Under the pieces are notes generated by a model, which was not told where the DNA came from, ran no database searches, and saw only the letters and a list, made by a program, of their open reading frames with translations. The position numbers were made by a program, and so were the translations under genes. Of a DNA stretch of 21,769 bases, positions 14,006 through 21,769 are shown piece after piece. Position 1 is the stretch's first letter, and every line of letters starts with the position of its first letter. This stretch comes from Agrobacterium fabrum (GTDB lineage: Bacteria; Pseudomonadota; Alphaproteobacteria; Rhizobiales; Rhizobiaceae), in assembly GCA_003241215.1 (NCBI GenBank), contig QFOL01000034.1:1-21769 (forward strand), given 5' to 3'.

Positions 14006-14166
14006 CGTTTGAAAATACAATAAAACGGAGAGTAAATAGACGCAACAGGACATGAAACGCAGCAGGAGACGCCGACTATCAGCTTGAGATAAACTCAACC
14101 GATATCGGGTGGATGACAGCGATCCCGTCTGCGACAATGTCGATATTCATGCTGTGGGAGACGACG

Positions 14167-15093
14167 ATGGCGATACAGAAACAGATGGACACCGGTGAAT
14201 GGGCGCTGCTCATCGCGCTTTCGCTTCTTTGGGGCGGATCGTTCTTCTTTGTCGGTATCGCGGTCAAGGAACTGCCGCCCGTCACCATCGTCACGCTGCG
14301 CGTCAGCCTGGCGGCAATCGCGCTTCTCATGGTCTGCCGCATCATGGGCCTGCGCCTGCCGCGAGAATGGCCGGTGTGGCGTGCGTTTTTCGGCATGGGG
14401 CTGCTCAATAACATCATCCCTTTCTGCCTGATCGTCTGGGGCCAGACCCACATTGCCAGCGGACTAGCCTCGATCCTCAATGCCACCACGCCCCTCTTCA
14501 CCGTCATCGTCGCCCATTTTCTCACCGCCGACGAGAAGATGACCGGCAACAAGCTCGCCGGCGTGCTGATCGGCTTTGCCGGCGTGGCGACCATGATCGG
14601 CCCGGCCGCCTTCACCGGCTCATCCGGTCTCTGGGGCCAGATCGCCATTCTCGGCGCGGCCGTATCCTATTCTTTCGCAGGCATATTCGGCCGCCGTTTC
14701 AAGGCCATGGGCGTGCCGCCGCTGATGACCGCCACGGGCCAGATTTCATCTTCGACCCTGATGCTGATCCCGGCCGCCCTTCTTATCGATAAACCATGGA
14801 CGCTTGCCATGCCGAGCCTCGGCACCTGGGGCGCGCTTGTCGGCATCGCCCTGCTGTCGACGGCGCTCGCCTATCTCATCTTCTTCCGCATCCTTGCCAG
14901 CGCCGGCGCCACCAATCTTGCCCTCGTGACCTTCCTCATACCGGTCAGCGCCATCCTGCTCGGCTCGCTCATCCTCGGCGAGCAACTGGAAATCAAGCAT
15001 TTCGCCGGCATGGCGATGATCGCCGCCGGTCTTGCCGCGATCGATGGCAGATTGCTTTCCAGATTGCGCCAGCCTCGCCAGCGGCTGCAGTGA
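14167..15093 (+). CDS. EamA (DMT superfamily) ten-helix transporter
   Basis: 308-residue inner-membrane protein with two tandem EamA domains, each of about five helices (residues roughly 10-140 and 150-290). Signatures include LLIALSLLWGGSFFFVGIAV at the start of domain one and LLSTALAYLIFFRILASAGA in domain two, with a short basic cytoplasmic tail (RLLSRLRQPRQRLQ). The family exports or imports metabolites, amino acids or drugs; the substrate is unknown. The frame opens at 14113, but ATG 14167 is preceded by GGGAG six bases upstream, so it is preferred. It is divergent from the LysR regulator, which probably controls it. Confidence 0.93.
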   Translation: MAIQKQMDTGEWALLIALSLLWGGSFFFVGIAVKELPPVTIVTLRVSLAAIALLMVCRIMGLRLPREWPVWRAFFGMGLLNNIIPFCLIVWGQTHIASGLASILNATTPLFTVIVAHFLTADEKMTGNKLAGVLIGFAGVATMIGPAAFTGSSGLWGQIAILGAAVSYSFAGIFGRRFKAMGVPPLMTATGQISSSTLMLIPAALLIDKPWTLAMPSLGTWGALVGIALLSTALAYLIFFRILASAGATNLALVTFLIPVSAILLGSLILGEQLEIKHFAGMAMIAAGLAAIDGRLLSRLRQPRQRLQ

Positions 15094-15098
15094 AGACC

Positions 15099-15141
15099 GG
15101 AAGAACGAGGCCGGCCTGCAAGGCAACGACCTCGTTCTTCC
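15099..15141. repeat. 12-bp perfect inverted repeat after the EamA transporter gene
   Basis: GGAAGAACGAGG (15099-15110) and CCTCGTTCTTCC (15130-15141) form a 12-bp perfect stem with a 19-base loop, six bases after the stop codon. The downstream bases are CCCCCGATATTTT rather than a T-run, so this is a 3'-end hairpin with possible terminator or mRNA-stabilising function. A second hairpin, ACCCTGCC/GGCAGGGT at 15313-15335 (8 bp, 7-base loop), lies before the acetyltransferase gene. Confidence 0.65.
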
Positions 15142-15381
15142 CCCCGATATTTTCGGAAATGAACCCTGCCATGCCGTCTTGACGCCCGGCGGCTCCTCTG
15201 GCCTTATGCCGCCATGACCGGCTTTGTTACCCACATCCATCTTACCGTGACCATTCGCCCCGCAGGGCGCGTGGCGGTGTCGGTGCGTTAATCAACCGGC
15301 CATCCGTCCACCACCCTGCCGCATATTGGCAGGGTTCGGTGTTCCCGCTCTGCCTCGGCTGAATATCCAAGGAGAGCAGAC

Positions 15382-15918
15382 ATGCCGGAATGCGATATAC
15401 CCTCACCGCTGGACCCCGATGCGCGCTGGCCCGAAGGTCTGAGCATTCGCGCCCGTACCCCGGCGGATGCGCCGGGAATAACGGCGCTGCATAACATGGC
15501 CGGATATCGCTACGGGACATTGCGCTGGCCGCATCACAATCCAGAGGATATTCGCAAGGGGATCGAAACCCAGCCCGCCAACAGCTTTGCGCTGATCGCC
15601 ATCCTCGACGGCAAGATCGTCGGCGATATCGGCTTGACGCGCCACACCAACCGCCGGGCGCATGCGGGCAGCATCGGCATGGGTGTTCATGATGCCTATA
15701 AGGGACGGGGAATCGGCAGCGCCATGATCGGCGAAATCCTCGCCATTGCGGATCGCTGGCTGAACCTGAAACGGATCGAACTGACCGTTTTCACCGACAA
15801 TGAAGCGGCGCTGGCGCTTTATCGCAAATTCGGTTTCGAGGTCGAAGGACACCTCAAATCCTTCGCTTTTCGAGACGGTGAATATATCGATGCCTATTGC
15901 ATGGCACGACTTCGATAG
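15382..15918 (+). CDS. GNAT-family N-acetyltransferase, YhhY/AaaT-like
   Basis: 178-residue GCN5-related acetyltransferase. The acetyl-CoA pyrophosphate loop is visible as IGMGVHDAYKGRGIGSAM (98-115; the Q/RxxGxG/A pattern is KGRGIG). The C-terminal stretch from IELTVFTDNEAALALYRKFG through EYIDAYCMARLR closely parallels what I remember of E. coli YhhY, an amino acid N-acetyltransferase, so acetylation of a free amino acid or small molecule is plausible. ATG 15382 follows AAGGAGAG at good spacing. The N-terminal 20 residues are an extension beyond the usual GNAT start. It ends six bases from the kinase-fold gene that faces it. Confidence 0.9.
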   Translation: MPECDIPSPLDPDARWPEGLSIRARTPADAPGITALHNMAGYRYGTLRWPHHNPEDIRKGIETQPANSFALIAILDGKIVGDIGLTRHTNRRAHAGSIGMGVHDAYKGRGIGSAMIGEILAIADRWLNLKRIELTVFTDNEAALALYRKFGFEVEGHLKSFAFRDGEYIDAYCMARLR

Positions 15919-15924
15919 GTCCGG

Positions 15925-16818
15925 TCAGTTGCCCAGGTGATCCGCGAACACTTCCCGAATGGTCCGCCGCGACCATTCGGCCATTTTGTCGTTACGCCCG
16001 CGCTCGGCATCCAGCACGATCAGCGCCTTCCACAGCGCCCAGCCGCGCCCGCGCTGCCATGTAGCCTCATCCAGATCCAGCACTCGGCGAAAAACAGCGC
16101 GGCTTTCTGCATCGAGCACATTCCAGGCGAGGATGAGATCGGAAGACGGATCGCCGACGGCGCAACTGCCGAAATCGATGACGGCTGAAAGCCGGCCGTC
16201 CTTCACCAGCAAATTGCCCTCGGCAATATCGCCATGCACCCACACGCCCTGCCCCAGCCAATGGCTGGAAAGCGCCAGCTGCCATATTTCCATGGCCAGC
16301 ACCTGATCCACCTCATCGGTAAGCCGCGCCGCCGAAGTCTTCGCCTCCCCGTCATAGACCGCAAGCGAGCCGCCGCGATGGAAATTATGCGCACCTGCGG
16401 GTGGGCCATCCGAAGCATCCACCCCGTGCAATGCCCTTAAAAACGCGGCAACATCGATGGCGATGGTTGAAAGATCAACGCGATCCAGATACCGGGCGAG
16501 CGGTTCGCCCTCAAGCCAGCGATAGACGGACCAGCGGAACGGATAACCCTGTCCCGGCTGCCCGAGCGCCAATGGCGCAGGGATCGGAAAAGGCAGCAGC
16601 GGCGCAAGCGCCGGCAGCCACCGATGCTCCTTCTCCACCTGCGCAACATACCGGGCGGCACTTGGCATGCGGATCAGCATCTCATCGCCAAGACGAAAGC
16701 TGCGATTGTCCCAGCCGCTCAGTTCCACCGGCCGGATATTTAACCCCGCCCATTGCGGAAACTGGCTGTCAACCAGCGCCCGGACCTGCTCTGTGCTGAC
16801 GACAATGCGGTCATCCAT
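15925..16818 (-). CDS. APH-fold phosphotransferase (aminoglycoside phosphotransferase family)
   Basis: 297-residue protein-kinase-like small-molecule kinase. The catalytic loop is VWVHGDIAEGNLLV (192-205) with Asp197 and Asn202, and the metal-binding Asp215 lies in AVIDFGSCAVGDPSSDL. An N-terminal lobe segment, ELSGWDNRSFRLGDEMLIRM, resembles the nucleotide-binding beta hairpin. PF01636 members phosphorylate aminoglycosides, homoserine, choline and other substrates; nothing here singles out an antibiotic. A chromosomal, isolated gene of normal base composition speaks against an acquired resistance gene. It converges on the acetyltransferase, six bases apart. Confidence 0.9.
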   Translation of the reverse strand: MDDRIVVSTEQVRALVDSQFPQWAGLNIRPVELSGWDNRSFRLGDEMLIRMPSAARYVAQVEKEHRWLPALAPLLPFPIPAPLALGQPGQGYPFRWSVYRWLEGEPLARYLDRVDLSTIAIDVAAFLRALHGVDASDGPPAGAHNFHRGGSLAVYDGEAKTSAARLTDEVDQVLAMEIWQLALSSHWLGQGVWVHGDIAEGNLLVKDGRLSAVIDFGSCAVGDPSSDLILAWNVLDAESRAVFRRVLDLDEATWQRGRGWALWKALIVLDAERGRNDKMAEWSRRTIREVFADHLGN

Positions 16819-16883
16819 GCTGCGCTCTCCGTGTCAGGCGCAAAGCTCTAGCGGCAGAGGGCAACATCGCCATGACGGTCTCG

Positions 16884-19076
<2,193 letters not shown>

Positions 19077-19174
19077 TTACCGAACGCTTTTAGCCGAAAT
19101 AACAAACATTAAAAACAGTTTTGCCGCTGGACTCACAACGCCGAAAGGCACTCCATCGGCATTGTCGCGAGCAG

Positions 19175-20848
19175 TCAGTCCTTGGCCGCCAGCAGGCGGG
19201 CCGCCGCAGCCCTCGCCTCGTCCGTCACCGAAGCACCGGCGAGCATGCGGGCAATCTCTTCGGTACGGTGTTTCGGCTCCATGGTCGCCACGCGGGTGGC
19301 GATACGCTCGCTGCCGTCGCCGGATGGGCCCTTGGAAATGAGAAGATGGGTTGCCGCCCGTGCCGCCACCTGCGGCGCATGGGTAACGGACAGAACCTGC
19401 ACGGTTTTCGACAGGCGGCGCAGCCGCTGGCCAATGGCATCCGCCACCGCGCCGCCGACACCCGTATCGATTTCGTCGAATACCAAAGTCGGCGCCGAAC
19501 CGCGATCCGCCAGCGCCACTTTAAGCGCCAGCAGGAAGCGGGACAATTCGCCGCCCGAAGCCACCTTCATGATCGGTCCCGGTCGTGTGCCCGGATTGGT
19601 CTGGACGTGGAATTCAACCGTGTCGATGCCGTCGGCCGTCGCCTGTTCGGCATCGGAGGTCACCTCGACGGTAAACCGCGCCCGCTCCAGCTTCAGCGCC
19701 GGCAATTCCGCCATGACAGCATTGGAAAGCGCATCCGCCGCGTGGCGGCGTTTGTCGGAAAGCGATTGCGCGGCACGGTCGAAATCGGCCTTCACCACCC
19801 CGAGATTGGCCTCGAGCTTGCCGAGCTTTTCTTCGCCGGCATCGAGATCGGCGAGATCGGCCACCATTTTTTCGGCAAGGGCCGGCAGGTCTGGCACGGC
19901 GACATTATATTTGCGTCCGGCGGCGCGCAGGGCAAACAGCCGCTCTTCCACCCGCTCCAGTTCACGCGGATCGAATTCGGTGCGGCGCAGCGCCGCCTCC
20001 ACTTCCATCTGTGCATTGGAAAGGCTGTCCAACGCGGCATCCAGCAATTGCACCGTGTCTTCCAGCAAACCGGGAGCTTCGTGGCTCTTGCGCTCCAGAC
20101 GGCGCATCATCGAGGCGATGACAGGCACAGGCGACGCATTGCCATTCAGAAACTCGCTGGCCTCGGCGATATCGCCGGCAATGCGTTCGGATTTCTGCAT
20201 CACCGCCCGACGTTCGGCCAGCTCGTCTTCTTCACCGTCGCGCGGCGAGAGCGTTTCCAGTTCCTCGACGGAAGAGCGAAGGTAATCCGCCTCGCGCGCC
20301 GCAGCCTCCACCTTGGCGCGGTGCGTCTTCAGCGCACGCTCGGCATCCTTCCAGGTGCGGTATAGGCCCTGAACGGTGCGAGCCTCATCGCTCAGCCCGG
20401 CAAAGGCGTCCAGCAGCGTGCGGTGTGCATCGGTATCGACAAGCGCGCGATCATCATGCTGGCCATGGATTTCGACCAGCAATTGCCCGAGCTGGCGCAT
20501 CATCTGCACGCTGATGGCCTGATCGTTAATATAGGCCTTGGTGCGACCGTCGGAGGATTGCACCCGGCGGAAAATCAGGTCGCCATCGTCATCAAGACCG
20601 TTTTCGCGCAACAGGAGCCGTGTCGGGTGATTGTTCGGGACTTCGAAAGTGGCGGTGACCTGCCCCTTCTCTTCCCCGTGGCGCACAAGGCCGCCATCGC
20701 CGCGGCCGCCGAGCGCCAGCGAGAGACTATCGAGAAGAATGGATTTGCCCGCACCCGTCTCGCCCGTCAAGACGGAAAGGCCCGCCTCGAAACCGAGGTC
20801 GAGCCTTTCGATGAGAACGATATCGCGGATCGAGAGCTGGACCAGCAT
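19175..20848 (-). CDS. recN: DNA repair protein RecN
   Basis: 557-residue SMC-like ATPase acting in recombinational repair of double-strand breaks. The Walker A motif is GETGAGKS (29-36). The signature SGGELSRFLLALKVAL begins at 431, and the Walker B segment LVFDEIDTGVGG is at 455-466. Between them is a long helical, coiled-coil region rich in Glu, Arg and Ala (about 150-370), shorter than in SMC proteins as usual for RecN. The start MLVQLSIRDIVLIERLDLGF fits the family N-terminus exactly. It begins 15 bases after the bamD stop, so the two are almost certainly co-transcribed. The LexA/SOS box typical of enterobacterial recN cannot be assessed because the promoter is not adjacent. Confidence 0.96.
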   Translation of the reverse strand: MLVQLSIRDIVLIERLDLGFEAGLSVLTGETGAGKSILLDSLSLALGGRGDGGLVRHGEEKGQVTATFEVPNNHPTRLLLRENGLDDDGDLIFRRVQSSDGRTKAYINDQAISVQMMRQLGQLLVEIHGQHDDRALVDTDAHRTLLDAFAGLSDEARTVQGLYRTWKDAERALKTHRAKVEAAAREADYLRSSVEELETLSPRDGEEDELAERRAVMQKSERIAGDIAEASEFLNGNASPVPVIASMMRRLERKSHEAPGLLEDTVQLLDAALDSLSNAQMEVEAALRRTEFDPRELERVEERLFALRAAGRKYNVAVPDLPALAEKMVADLADLDAGEEKLGKLEANLGVVKADFDRAAQSLSDKRRHAADALSNAVMAELPALKLERARFTVEVTSDAEQATADGIDTVEFHVQTNPGTRPGPIMKVASGGELSRFLLALKVALADRGSAPTLVFDEIDTGVGGAVADAIGQRLRRLSKTVQVLSVTHAPQVAARAATHLLISKGPSGDGSERIATRVATMEPKHRTEEIARMLAGASVTDEARAAAARLLAAKD

Positions 20849-20863
20849 GGCCTATGCCCCGTC

Positions 20864-21730
20864 TCAAGCGCCGATGAGCTTCTTGCCGGCGCGCGAAATC
20901 CAGGACCCCTTGTTTTCTCGCGGTTCCAGCCCCTGACCCTTCAGCAGCTTGTAGGAATCCGCATACCATTGGCTGTCGGGATAATTGTTGCCGAGAACGG
21001 CGGCGGCTGTCTGCGCTTCGTCCACCAGGCCCATCGCATAATAGGCCTCCGTCAGACGCGCCAGCGCTTCTTCGATCTGGTTGGTGTTCTGGTACTGCTC
21101 GACGACGATGCGGAAGCGCGAAACGGCGGCGAGATATTCCTTGCGTTCCAGATAATAACGGCCGACCTGCATTTCGCGGCCGGCGAGCTGGTCGCGGGCG
21201 AAACGGATCTTGGCCTGCGCATCAGCGACATATTCCGAATCGGGATAGTCGTTGACGACCTTGTTCATCGCCTCGACCGTGCGCTGTGCTGCGCGCTGGT
21301 CCTGCGTCACGTCGGAAATCTGCTTCGAATAGGCAAGGCCGATCATGTACTGAACATAAGCAGCATCCTTGGAACGCGGATATTGTCGCAGGAAGCGGCT
21401 GCCGTTCGTGATCGCCACATCGTTCTTGTTGGTGCGCGTGGCAATGAAGGTCTGCATGACAAGCGCCTTCTGGCCCCATTCGGTGAACGGGTACTGCTTG
21501 TCGATAGCCTCGAACTTGCGGGAGGCTTCCGTCATATTGCCGGCGTTCATGTTGGCAAGGCCCTGCTTGTACAGAACGTCAGGCGGATCGGTCTCGACGC
21601 CGAGCTTGGTAATGTCGATATCCGGATCGGACTGGCAGGCCGTGACGGCGACACTTGCACCGACCAACAACAACGAAACGGCGATCCCCCGCATCGTACC
21701 CTTCATTGCACCAGACCCTACATGCTTCAT
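20864..21730 (-). CDS. bamD: Outer membrane assembly lipoprotein BamD (ComL)
   Basis: 288-residue lipoprotein of the BAM complex that inserts beta-barrel proteins into the outer membrane. The signal peptide (GIAVSLLLVGASVAVTAC) ends in a lipobox with Cys32, where lipid is attached. Five TPR-like repeats follow, with YKQGLANMNAGNMTEASRKF and YPDSEYVADAQAKIRFARDQ characteristic of the family. The conserved basic C-terminus is SWISRAGKKLIGA. A second in-frame ATG at 21706 (MKGTMRG) gives a more typical signal length with Cys24; ATG 21730 has a GGGAA upstream. recN follows after 15 bases. In rhizobia the gene usually comes after ftsZ and lpxC, which would lie beyond the right edge. Confidence 0.94.
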   Translation of the reverse strand: MKHVGSGAMKGTMRGIAVSLLLVGASVAVTACQSDPDIDITKLGVETDPPDVLYKQGLANMNAGNMTEASRKFEAIDKQYPFTEWGQKALVMQTFIATRTNKNDVAITNGSRFLRQYPRSKDAAYVQYMIGLAYSKQISDVTQDQRAAQRTVEAMNKVVNDYPDSEYVADAQAKIRFARDQLAGREMQVGRYYLERKEYLAAVSRFRIVVEQYQNTNQIEEALARLTEAYYAMGLVDEAQTAAAVLGNNYPDSQWYADSYKLLKGQGLEPRENKGSWISRAGKKLIGA

Positions 21731-21769
21731 TCGACAGTTCCCACTTCCCGCGCAAATACATAAGCATCG

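Noticed and set aside
13061..14023. 320-residue plus-strand open frame opposite the LysR gene
   Set aside because: Mirror of the LysR coding frame; the minus-strand protein has a clear helix-turn-helix and a proper start.
15099..15141. Intrinsic terminator call for the 12-bp inverted repeat
   Set aside because: No T-run follows on either strand, so it is listed as an inverted repeat only.
20423..21763. 446-residue plus-strand open frame opposite recN and bamD
   Set aside because: It crosses two well-recognised genes on the other strand, lacks a ribosome site and has no domain I recognise.

Overview
The window reads as ordinary chromosomal DNA from an alphaproteobacterium of the Rhizobiaceae, most likely Agrobacterium or a close Rhizobium relative. 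The reasons are high GC with almost every base coding, an orphan cheW lying apart from any chemotaxis cluster, the order bamD-recN-ligA (in rhizobia usually found downstream of ftsZ-lpxC), a DUF2778 protein, a SCO1-prmA pair, and intergenic palindromes of rhizobial type. The organism call is inference from gene content; no search was run.

Layout. 1-2.8 kb: the 3' end of a UvrD/PcrA helicase gene, a glycosyltransferase-25 gene broken by a one-base frameshift, a 39-residue membrane protein, and a translationally coupled pair of half-size YdcZ-type transporters whose last stop codon lies in a decayed intergenic repeat. 2.8-8.5 kb: a membrane-anchored DUF2778 (Tlde1-like) protein diverging from nicotinamidase pncA across 450 bp of non-coding DNA, a DUF2164 protein, the branched-chain amino acid exporter pair azlCD, and an aminopeptidase P whose stop overlaps that of azlD. 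8.6-11.2 kb: a 57-residue DUF1127-like protein with a palindrome-rich leader and a textbook terminator, then, on the minus strand, a 52-residue membrane protein, a SCO1 copper chaperone and prmA. 11.2-14 kb: orphan cheW, an inverted pair of REP-like hairpins, creA, a DEDDh exonuclease and a LysR regulator. 14-16.8 kb: a ten-helix EamA transporter divergent from the LysR gene, a GNAT acetyltransferase and an APH-fold kinase. 16.9-21.7 kb: minus-strand bamD, recN and ligA, a genome-maintenance and envelope cluster.

Working together: azlC/azlD and the YdcZ pair are each two-subunit transporters encoded with ATGA overlaps. The LysR gene probably controls the divergent EamA transporter through a T-N11-A palindrome in the gap. 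recN and ligA both serve DNA repair, and uvrD at the left edge has a related role. No phage, insertion sequence, CRISPR array, tRNA or rRNA was seen. I did not find a new multi-gene system. The most noteworthy items are the frameshifted glycosyltransferase, the covarying REP pair, the small DUF1127-like gene with its structured leader, and the DUF2778 protein.
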